Part shown: piece after piece, positions 36,301 through 48,300 of the stretch
Numbering within the stretch: position 1 is the first letter of the stretch
Layout of the letters: every line of letters starts with the position of its first letter
Assembly (NCBI GenBank): GCA_934047225.1
Contig: OW204005.1
Location: 22,018,396 to 22,082,395, forward strand
Direction of reading: 5' to 3'
From: Ypsolopha sequella
Taxonomy: Eukaryota; Arthropoda; Insecta; Lepidoptera; Ypsolophidae
DNA: 64,000 nt
The notes under the pieces: model-generated
Told to the model about the DNA's origin: nothing
Databases searched by the model: none
The model's input: only the letters and a program-made list of their open reading frames with translations
Translations under genes and position numbers: made by a program

Positions 36301-39300
36301 TAGAATAGAAAGATATGGTTTAATATTTTTTACATTATTTGTTCTAGAGTTCCTTTCTGTGCTTTCTTTCAAATGCAAAATATTATGTAAAGTGTTGATC
36401 TCTATATTTTCATAAGGAGAAAATTTGTATGAAAAAGTTAAACAAAAGGCCATAAAAACGTTATAATATGTATATTTTACAGGGCTGTAAATATTAGCAT
36501 TTATTGATTTTACCCAGAAAAATTGCCTAGACAAACGGACAAACAGACAAACATAGGGACAACAAATTAATCCTAAAAGAGTTTTGTTTTTTCATTTTGC
36601 GTAAAGAGACCTGAACATTTCAAACACTTGGCGATTTATCGCAAGGGTAAACAGGTGTCCCAAAAGTCAACGCTTTCCCTTGGAAGGCTGGTAGGCCAGC
36701 TCATGACTGACCAGAGTATCAAATTATGACCTCAGCAAAAAGTAGATAGTCTTCGAGTTGATGGTACTTTTATAAATTCGAATAGATTTTTGAGAGTCAA
36801 AGCTAACCAGTTCTAAATTCTAAGAATAAAATTTTTGTTGCGCAACTCTGAATAGTCATGCTATTGATAAAGTCAAAAATAAACCTTGAAATGCTGTTAC
36901 ATCAGGAAGAAAAATAAAAACCCAATTTATGAGCAATTTTTTGTAATTAGGTTAGTTCGATACCACACCCTGAAAAAAAATGTCCTATGTTAGTTTTGCA
37001 AATTGTCTTAAATAACGGCTCATCAAATATTGTTTTTCAAATGATCTGGCAATTTCTGTGTATTACTTTTGAAAAAAAAGTTATTGCTATTTTACTACCA
37101 AAGGAGCTGCGTATTTTTTAAAATAATTAGAATTTAGAATGAAAGAGTGGCGGGCAGTAAAAATATTTGACGTTCATTAGAAATGCCATTTAACACGCGT
37201 TAGAGTGAGATAAATAGTGACGCTATTTAAAATGAGTTGGAATGAGATAGGAACGCAGTTAAACGTGGTTGAATGAGAGAGGCATAATTGATATAGGCTA
37301 CAGTGAGATAGGTAGTGACGTGGTGCATTCCTTCCGAGAATATTTGTTAGTTTCCACTTTTTGTAATAACAACTTTAGTAAAAATTTTTTGTAAAGAAAT
37401 TTTTGGTCCAATTTATTTTCCCGCAAGTGTAAAACCAGCTCAACGGGCGAAAAATATTTAAAGAATGGGTAATGGTGACAATCAACCGCCACAATATTAT
37501 TATGTATCTCTAAAGGAGTGTCTGAAATGTTCCGAGGGTCAACTGATAAATCAAACACTCAAAAAACCACTTTTAGCCGACCATAATAAATTTACGTCCC
37601 GACGTGATAGCAAGTAGGATTAATGCCGTGTGACGATGATCGAAATACAGTAATAAATTAGATAAAATAAAATACGTATTACTTTTGACCCTGCCTCGTC
37701 CACTCTATTCGTATTTTTGCTATGGTGACGCGAACTTAGAGACCGGGACGAATTTCCCCCCACGCGCTATCGTAAAATAGAATAAGCCACGCCCGGAACT
37801 GGTTTTTGTTTTGGCTATGTCATATTCTTAACTGAAAAAGGGTTCGCGGCTTCGCGTTACTTTTTTTTCTTTTCGTCACTGGAGTGCAGAGTGGAGCGAT
37901 TGAGTAAGATAGAGATAGCACTAGGTCGTGTCGTCGGGAGTTAGCCGTATATCTCGCGCGTAAGAGCCGAAGGTTCTCCAGTGACAAACAATGCACTAGA
38001 GTCATTCAATAGAAGTATAAAAGACAGCCACACATTACGAGAACGACTTCCTTTGTCTAGATTCATCTCAGTCGCAACAAATATGGTCAAGGAATGGTCG
38101 AAAGATCACAAACCAGAGACATTTAAAACTTTACCTCCGATAGAACTGAAAGACTGGACTCTTGCATATCAATGGGCGAAACTTGACAAGAATGTAAAAT
38201 TTTTAGAATCTGAGTCCGGACTAAATACTTATATAGTTAGAAGCTCAACAGCAAGTGACATGACATTTACTCAAGATTGGGACACTTTTGATGGTTACAA
38301 AAAAAACGCTTTCGCATATTGGAGAGTTGCTTTGCCCACCCAACAAACCGCCTGGGTCAACGGAAAATGCACCTGCCCCATTTTTTTTAAGAACTATATG
38401 TGCAAGCATATCATCGGACTTGCGATCCGACTCAAGTACGTGGCGCCACCTGCAGAAGCTAAAAATGTGCCTATTGGGCAAAAAAGGAAGCGTGGACGCC
38501 CCGCGAAAGCAAGACCCGCTTTAATAATTCAATAAATTACAATTTTGTATCTAATTTTATATGTTTTTTGCTGATCTCATTATGTAGTAATTAATAAATA
38601 ATAAGACGACTGTGACTAATAAAATGCTGTTTTATTTAGAAAAACTGCTGTAAATAATGTAAAAATAGAAGCTATATTTAAAAGAAAAAGAGTTAACAGG
38701 TATAATGTGCATTAAGATTATTAGCTGTGCATTGATGAAAAAGCTTTTGATTTAGGAAAAATCGCTGTACGCTGCGAAAATAAATTGTAGTGTGTTTAGT
38801 GATATTTTGAGTTGAATATTATGCTGTGCAATCAGTAATTTTGATGGGAATTTGGAATCTTATTGCATAGAAAAAGGATATTTTTTGATTTGCGTTTAAA
38901 TACTACCCTTAAAATCTTTAACCTAGAAATAAGCTATAAATAAATAAATTAAATAAAGAGGACTAGTTTCTCTGTACAAAGTGCACAACTCAACTGCTGG
39001 TAGCCGGCCGCCAACATGAAAAATTAATTCCCGCTCGTGCGTTTTTAGAGTACTCTCAGACATAGTGAACCGTTGTTATTACTTTTTGTTACATAATTAT
39101 GTTTGAAATGAGGAAGAAAAGAGAAACCAGATGCGGGCCACATGGACTGTTCAAACATTAGTTTGAATGCATTTTGTCCAATAGAAAGATTTTGTTCGAC
39201 AGTCAGTTCGGACACGTGCTGAATCATGTTGTTTTCACTTTAAAAATATTGTGGTTTTTATCTTTTTGCAATACTTAGCAAAAATATTCAACCCAGTGTT

Positions 39301-42300
39301 ATGTTTTTGTGTAATTTAATGTAGTATTTTGAGTGTTTTGGTGTTTTTACGTAGAAAAAAAACAATTTTCATTCAAATGTACCATGGAGTAATTGAGTTA
39401 GAATCTAGATCTAGGAAGATTATGTTTATTTTGCAAAATCCATCGCTATGAATACTCTAAATATTATTAGAGTGCATTACAAACTAGAAAATATCAAGCA
39501 AAACAAGAACAACATTGAGAACAAGGCGTGAAATCACTTAACGCCCTCGTGAGCGTCTGTATGTGCAGTACAAGCTTGTATATCAAGCAGATGCAAAAAC
39601 AACAGTGGACAAGTATGATGGAAGAATTCGCCGGTCTAGGTAGGAACCTGGGAACCGAGGTCGCAGGTTTGAATCCTGGCCTGGGGAATTTTTTCAAATT
39701 CTTGTCTTTGGATTTGTTTTTGCTTGATATTTTCTAGTTTGTAATGCACTCTAAATAATATTTAGATCTAGGAACTAAATTTTTATATCCCAACATTATA
39801 AAAGTTACAGAATTAAGCTAAATTTGATTTTTAACGCTTACAAAACTCAGCAGTAATAGCTTGATATACCCACGCGTGTCTCTGAGGAGTAGGCAGAGAC
39901 TACAGGTTTTCCATCTGCTACGATCCTGAGACACCTCTTCCATCAAATGTCATACAATATACAAACAGATGTCAGTATAAACAAACAAACATTCAACTCA
40001 AAAGGTCATAATATTACCAAGCGAAAAGAAGATAAGTATGACGGAGTTACCCTGAGTTCTCTCGACATCTCCGGCTGGCCGCATGAATTTCATTCTTGAT
40101 CGGCGACAGTGGACTTGTGTCATTAATTGAGGGAAGCATTGATGATGGTGATTCTGTAACAAACTTATAGAATCAATGCTTGGTGGACAGTAGAACAATA
40201 TTAGGTAACTTGAATATACATTACAACATGGGTTTTCCTAGCTTTAGTCGAAGCAAAAGTCCTACAAATGTGAAATGGCAAGAAAATGTGAAATAGACTA
40301 ATTTTACAGATAGGCAATGCAACAAAAATGACAAATTTATACCATTCTCACTGTCCGTATCTGACCAACCATCGGAATAAATATCATCGTAACTATCGTT
40401 GTGTTGCTCATGATCATTATCTTCCACTTTCCGTCTTTTATTTGGGTGAAATTCCTCGTTTTCTTTATTCATTTTATTGAGCACAAGACACGCTTGAAGT
40501 CTTTTGTTGTTTCTTTATGACAAAGAATTTGTGTATTCTTTAATTGAGCACTTAGTATAGGATTGTTTTATTTTCATGTTTATAAATATTTAAGTTTCCT
40601 TCGTAAAATAAAGTGTTTTGTTTTCATTTTCATTTTGCTTTTCAATCAAAGAAGAGAAATCAAAATCGACCTTTTTGACAGCCATTTTGATCCGTCAAAT
40701 TATTTCAAACGCTACTACAACGTTTACCATACAATCACAGAAAAATCCGAATCTTTATAAACCGTTGAATAGAGATGAGCACAACGAAGGACAAAATTGT
40801 TTTCATTGTACATTTCTATGAGGTTGGTAATGGCTTGTTTTCAATTCTCAAAGATTTTTATCTAAGATGCTTTCAAGAAAAAATAAATAAAAGGATATTG
40901 TTCAAATCGCATACAACATTCGGCCATATATTTGTCATGTTTTTACCTGAAAGAGTCGCTCCTAAATGATATGATGTGTGTCCAGCACTTCCGCTGCTGC
41001 TAGGAGAACTAACATACGGTGAATAACTAGGAGTGGCGTAGTATCCACTATATTGTGCTACATTATGATCATAGCCTGCTGCGTAACTGCTATAATCCTG
41101 AAATCAGAACAAACTCTGTAAAGCCATTTTGACTTTGCTATTTCCAATTACTTTTATGTGCGTAAGCAAAGCTTTTTCAAACAAACCTGTTGTGTACCAG
41201 GAAAACTTTGCGTCAAGCCCGCATTGTATGAAGAGTAAGAGTACGGTGAAGGTTGCGTTGTGAATCCTCCACTTGGCACACTTCCAACCCCACTCACGCC
41301 ATACGCACTCAAATACGTCGGCGTCGCTTTGCACGACGACCTAAAACAAAATGATTGCTATTCATTTATACAGATCAATTTGATCATTATATTAGTACAA
41401 TGGTATCGATTCGGCATAACACAGTCACAGTCCACACTAGGTACACCCGACGATTTTTACGTCCCAATGTGATGAGTGGTGAATCCTATCGCCATTCATC
41501 GGGCACAAATTTCGTCCTAAATGTCATCCATTTCTATGATAAGATTCGTACTAATTTTTTACAGCTGACACTTTGCAAAGATTAAATTAATGTTGCTGTT
41601 AGCTTAATGTTGTCTCATTCATACACATAAGAAATCACATAATTTGGATTTGTCATTATTGAAAAAAATGCAAAAATGTTAGTACTGAAAATTGAGTCTC
41701 CTTCAAATTCTCTATAGAAAACGGCAATTTCATACGTAAAGACCTAATTATAGAATTAAATAATACTTGAAGATAATTCATGATTTATATATACATGGCT
41801 CACCTCAATACGTGTTATGATCGGGATAGCCGACCAGTTTCAGCAGATTTAGACTGCCTTCATCTGCGACGACGACGTTAGGCCTCACATTCATAAATCA
41901 TAAAGACCTAATATTCAGTATAACACTGAAAAACTAAACTGTAGGGTTATTTATTTAATTACCTATTAGTAGTATTGTGCGTGGGAGGGTAGGCGGCATA
42001 GGACTGATTGTACAACGTGGAACTGACGTAAGATGACGTAGGTCCCCCGCCGCCATATTGCTGCATACTGAAACACATAATAAGGCTACATAAAAAACCG
42101 GCCAAGTGCGTGTCGGGCCACGCGTAGTGTAGGTTTCCGTAGTTGCCCTGCACAATATGCGGGCTTCTTCTCCAAGTACATTTTATAAGTTTGTCGACTA
42201 ATACAGATTGCGCCAAACTTCATTTTACTGTACCACTTTATCGGCGTGCTAAATATGTATACCCATGCCAAATTACAGCTTTCTAGTACTAATAGTCTCT

Positions 42301-45300
42301 AAGCTAAGCCGCGGACAGACAGACAGACGGACATGGCGAAACTATACCTAAGAGTTCCTTGCTGTTGACTACTTAACCCTAAAACCCGGCCGAGTGCGAG
42401 TCAGACTCGCGTACGCGTATATATTAAACTATAAAATACAAAAAAATAACCATTAATAAAGGTAAAGAAGCAAATAAAATATAAAACAATAAGTATATCC
42501 CAGCCTGAGGTTCCGTATTGTGGATGATAAATTTAATTTTGGAATTTTTTTTCGTGAATTTCTCAACCGCTTTATTTTTCCTGTAATTTTTACGTAAACA
42601 CATGTTACTATGATTTTTTTTCGTATTTTTCGGTCCACCAGTTTTGGAGATAAGGGAAGGGGACATACATTTCTTTATGGTTTTACAAGGATTTCTCGAA
42701 ATAGATGCAATTAAATATAGTCAAACTAAAATATTCTTACAATCAGCTTTTTAATACCTTCAATTTGATACCCATATTGTATTTTTAATATTTTTTCAAA
42801 ATATATATTTAATTTATTTTACTTTTTTTCATATTTCTCATTTGTGCTCAACTTTAAAAAAAAAAAAGTTTTCCTGTAACTGGCCAGTTATGATCTGTAA
42901 TCGACATTTTTTTCATATTTTTCGGTCTACCGATTTCGGAGATAAGGGAGGGGACATACATATTTTTGTGGTTTTTTAAAGATTTCTCGAAACCCATGCC
43001 GGTAATTATGTATAGTAAAAGTATATATTTTTACAATCAACTTTTTATTATCTACAATTTGATACCTATATTGTATTTTTAGGATAATATTTTTTATTTT
43101 TCTCACTTTTGTTTTGGAAATATTTTGAACAATTTAAAATTTTTGATATTTTTTTTCACCAATACATGTGGGAAGATTAATGCTATGGACGGACGGACAA
43201 TAATTATTGGAGTCTCACCACAAAGATTCCTTTTGTATTTTTTAGGTACTACGAAACCCTAAAAACAATGCTTAATTTATCCATGATATTAAAGACAGGT
43301 TTGCTCACTAATAATAATATTAGTTCTATAAATACCTTCTACAAGTAATTATTACAAATATATTGCTTGCTCTTCTAAGTCAATATCAAGATTTTTTTTT
43401 CAACATAGTGATGATCCCATTTCTTATTGGATTGTTTCCGTCAAATTCTTTTATCCACCAAAGCTGACATAAAAGGTTTGGAAATATCGGCATAAGTAAG
43501 TCTACACATGGCTTCCCTTCATCAATCCTTCAAAGGTCGATGACCACATTATGAACGAGAATGGAATTGATACCTAATTTTTGTATAAGACTTGTTTGTG
43601 ACAAATTACTTATTTATTATTACTGACATTAATCAAACGTTATGTCTTAAGTATCAGGCATTTGCATAAATGTGTAGTTTAAAACATATGTGATTCTTGT
43701 CACATATTTTATTCTCGAAGAGCCTTATTTTGCAATTCCCATAGCTTAATTTCTAAATGTTTTTTTTCCAGACAATATACGCTATTTTAGGACATAGTTT
43801 TCATTATTTTTGTCTTTGTATAAACTCGTTAAGGTAGCATTAAGAATTATATGTTAAGTGAAATATAATTATTTTGTTCTCCCTACGAAGGCGACATGGT
43901 CACCCCAAGCCCTCTATAAAAAATAAAGATTAAAAAAAAATTTTTTTGTACATAAATTAACCATTACCTTTTTATGATTTTTTTAAAGAATTGTTTCGAT
44001 TTATTTTTCACAGAATATACAGAATATATATATTTAATTGTTATAATTTGATCAGTTATTTTTTATTTTTTAAATAATTTTCAGATATGACGTCACTTGA
44101 GAATTTTGGGCATTATACTGATTGTGATTTGTGATGTGTGATTGGTTATAAAAAAACTGGTCTGTCTTTGTCATCCATCCGTCAAATTAGTCGGAAGCAA
44201 ATTATTACAAAATCTTGATAGCAAAGGGGACACATTTCTAAACAGCCATTTCTCAAGTGACATCACACGAAGGCAAATGGAAGTTGCAGCTTTTTCGTAA
44301 AAATATTCATCAAAATGAGGTTTTTTTAGACCACAAGTTCTAAAATACGGTTTATCTCGAAATGGTTTTCGAATTAACACACCTTAACATAACTTAATCT
44401 AAGCGAATTCAGGAGGTAATTTTCATAAGTGGTCAAATCATATTTCAGTAATTTTAGAGTACATAAATTACAAATATCCTCAGTTGTCATTTTTTCGGTT
44501 GAGATTTTAAAAAGAAGCAATTTCTAAAAGTTTATTCCCTGTAAACTATTAAAGATAAAACTATTTTTTGAACGCAGATTCAAAATTTTAGTAAAAAAAA
44601 CGCATTGTTCAGATTTTGTGTTTGACCAATTTTGAAAATTACCTCCTGAATTATTGTTTCTGTGTTAATCTTCAAATATTTCAAGTCAAGTGTGTTTCGG
44701 ACGGATCGCAAGGTAAGCAAGCACTTCTCAATTGGATTAATACGTTGACTAAGAGACCAAATTGTTCATTAAGAGTTTACCGATAGAACGAATACTCACT
44801 GGTCATTGCCTGTAGCCGCTGGCTACAGGATGCAGAGCTGATGGAATTTGAATGGGAGAGTAGACAGGATAAGAAAAAGATTGTGGGTAAACTGACTGAC
44901 CTTGCTTTGGAATGTTGTTCTCGATGGGCCGACAGGAGATGCGGTGACGTGCTGAGCCTTCTTGTTGGCTAGTTGAGCTGGCGTCTGTGCAGGGATGTAT
45001 TGAATGTCCTGGTTTGAGTGATGTACACAGCACTTGTATTAACACTACACTTTAGGTACGCGATATTGTTTGTGCTGACGCGAATGTCTATTGTTTAGAG
45101 CTGTCGGCTGCGCGGGCGCGCGCGCGTGCGCCTAGAGAGGCTCGTCGATCCGAACAGACCGAGCGAGCGGCGGTCAGCGCAGGACTCGATTCCGTCGCGA
45201 GTCACCCTTTCTGCGCATGCGCTGAAATGCACATGACGTCATGCTGTAGCGTGAACATCCTGGGGGGGCCGGGGCTGCGACTCCTCCATGAGCTGTGTCC

Positions 45301-48300
45301 AGATCCACAACTCGGATCACTCCATCCTTGCCAGGCATTGTGCGGAAAATTCTTCCCAACTTCCATTGGAGCGGAGGCAGGTCATCCTCTTTGATGAGGA
45401 CCAGTTCACCCACTTGAGGAGGGGAAGAAGGGGAGAGCCATTTGGAGCGGGTTTGCAGGGTATGGAGGTAGGATCTGGACCAGAGAGTCCAAAAGCGCTG
45501 AGAGAGCGCTTGAATGAGTTGAAACCGTTTAAGAGCAGATATGGGTCTGTCGTCAAAATACTGCTCAGGTATAGCGGTGAGCGGACGACCAATAATGAAA
45601 TGTCCGGCCGTGAGAGGTTCAAAGTCCGTAGGGTCGGATGAAATTGGGCAGAGGGGTCTTGAGTTGAGTACAGCCTCAATTCGAGCCAAAAGGGTAGAGA
45701 ATTCCTCAAAAGTGAGGTGCTGTTCACCTATCACGCGATAAAGTAGTTGCTTGGTGGATTTTACGTTTATTTCGTGCAGAGCGCCGAACCAAGGCCCTTT
45801 AGGCGGGTTCAGTAACCAAGTTATGTGCTGATTCGCGAGCTTGTGAGTGATTGCATCATTGTTTGTGCCGCAGTCTGAGCGAATGAGAATTGGAGTACCG
45901 CGACGTGAGATAAAACCTAACAGGGCTCGTGCTGAGTGAAATTGAGTGTGATTGAGTGAATGTACGTCTGCTATTTCAAGTGATACGGTTGGCAACAAAA
46001 TTGGTGTGTTAGTGACGTTCACTACACTTTGTGCGGAGTTACAAGAATTCTCTGTTGGAGTTGAAGTCATTGAGTGAAAATGAACTGAGTGTGTATGTGA
46101 TGAGTGTGTGTGTGATGAGTGCGCTGAGTGCGCTGAGTGCTGGTTTCATTGAGTGAAAATGAGCTGAATGTGTATGTGATGAGTGAATGTGTGAGTGAAA
46201 ATGAGCTGAGTGTGTCTATATGTGCTGATTGAATGTGTGAGTGAAAATGAGCTGAGTGTGTATGTGCTGATTGAATGTGTGAGTGAAAATGAGCTGAGTG
46301 TGTATGTGCTGATTGAATGTGTGAGTGAAAATGAGTTGAGTGTGTATGTGCTGATTGAATGTGTGATGAGTGTGACTATATGTGAAAATGAGTTATTAAA
46401 AACTTGAGCGCTACCAACTCCAACGTGCGGATAGCTTGTAACTGGTCCTTCGAGCTTTATCGAAGGTAAAGGTTCTTCGAGGTTCTAACCGATAAATGGA
46501 ATGTTCCAGGCGGCGGTTCTAATTATCTACCCGCGATAGGTATTCGAAACCACAAAATATTTTTTGCCGGGAAAGGGGGCAAAAATGTAGCCGGGTGAAA
46601 ATGGACTGTAGTAACTCGACGAGGGCTGGTTCAGTAGCGGTTTGAAGGGCCAAAATTGTGAAAATGGACTGTAAGGACCAGAATTCGATCCGGCCGAAGG
46701 ACCAAAAATGTAGCCGCTGGCTACAGGATGCAGAGCTGATGGAATTTGAATGGGAGAGTAGACAGGATAAGAAAAAGATTGTGGGTAAACTGACTGACCT
46801 TGCTTTGGAATGTTGTTCTCGATGGGCCGACAGGAGATGCGGTGACGTGCTGAGCCTTCTTGTTGGCTAGTTGAGCTGGCGTCTGTGCAGGGATGTATTG
46901 AATGTCCTGGTTTGAGTGATGTACACAGCACTTGTATTAACACTACACTTTAGGTACGCGATATTGTTTGTGCTGACGCGAATGTCTATTGTTTAGAGCT
47001 GTCGGCTGCGCGGGCGCGCGCGCGTGCGCCTAGAGAGGCTCGTCGATCCGAACAGACCGAGCGAGCGGCGGTCAGCGCAGGACTCGATTCCGTCGCGAGT
47101 CACCCTTTCTGCGCATGCGCTGAAATGCACATGACGTCATGCTGTAGCGTGAACATTGCCTTCGTTATTGACGTCATTTTGCTTGTCATTGAACTTAATA
47201 TATTATTGATTTACATAATTTAGTCTATACTTTTTATAAAATCATTGGCACTGAACGGAACAAGAGAACGTTAGAAATAGACCTCCTCCTCCTTAGTCAC
47301 ATAATAACAAAGATTTCAAAAAAATTTAGATGCGCCTTGGCACCTAAAATCTATTGCATTGTTTTTAAATGCGTGCGTTAACATAATGCCGACGCACGCA
47401 CATCTATGAGTGCGCAATCTGTCTACCTACGGTCAGCAAACTGATCAGACTACTAAAGTTGTTAAAATTATTAACTTTAAGTGCACTTAAGGCGTCCAAA
47501 TATCACTGTGTTCAGATGAGCACTGATTCCAAACGTGTAAGTGAGCGTCACCACCCATTTACAGGTGGAAACATTTTGGTGCTGTCATAGTATCTACGGA
47601 GGGGCTTATCTTTACTTTTGAAATCTTTGCCAGTGCCAAAAATAAGTTGTTTTTTTTTTCATTGTTTGTCAGTACCAACATAGTTCACGTGAATCTATGG
47701 ATGGGGTTTTCAATGTTTTAGACATAGAATGGATTCGCTGGTTTTAGAGTTCGATATTTGAATATCTCTTTTTTCTTCTTTTAACGCATACTTTACTTTA
47801 AAGCCAATGTGTCTTTGAAAACTTTTTGTTATTCATATTTTGTCTTGCGGTTTTTGGTAATGAAGGAATTTCTTATACAGAATACAGAACTGAATTTTGC
47901 CAAATATCTACATATTTTATGCAAATAAAGATTTTTAATAAGTTACTAGACAGTCTCAAAGAAAAGCCCTACAATTTATTTAAGAAGTTGTTATTTAATT
48001 ATTTAACAAAGCAATGTTTCTATGACATTAACGATTTCTTGAATTTAAGTAATATTGTAATATAGCAAATTTAAAGTTACTAAGAAATTAGTGATAAAAT
48101 TATAGATAATTTTATGAATAGATATTATAAAATGTATACTCTAAAATTTGCATGCCTGAATAAGGTAAATTGTGCTGAACCAATTTTGTGTACCTCACCA
48201 TCTTTATGTGTACCACAATTTTTGCAAATAAATTATCTTTTCAATGCAAGTGCTCGTAAAGGCCCACATTTTATGTATCAAAACCGAACAGAAAGTCGAT

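Larger units (their letters stand above)
44811..47155 (-). mobile_element. BEL/Pao LTR retrotransposon, internally deleted, with 5-bp target duplication
   Basis: Two 447-bp LTRs (44811-45257 and 46709-47155) begin TGTAGCC and end GTGAACA on the plus strand, and the flanking TTGCC at 44806-44810 and 47156-47160 is the target duplication. The 1.45-kb interior keeps only an integrase-type frame on the minus strand. Gag, protease, reverse transcriptase and RNase H are missing, so it could only move in trans. The minus-strand sequence next to the right-hand (5') LTR, TTTTTGGTCCTTCGGCC, resembles BEL/Pao leader sequence. It lies in the intron between the eya exons at 49118 and 42067. Confidence 0.92.

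Noticed and set aside
46210..46407. Repetitive peptide ([12 protein letters not shown]) on the plus strand.
   Set aside because: By-product of the 42-bp tandem repeat in the BEL/Pao element, antisense to its coding strand.
47156..47215. A possible extra eya exon at the retrotransposon insertion site: removing the element leaves AATGACCA|GTGAGTATT, a good donor, with an open frame before it.
   Set aside because: No polypyrimidine acceptor precedes it, the two possible acceptors give lengths not divisible by three, and skipping it joins the flanking eya exons perfectly in phase.
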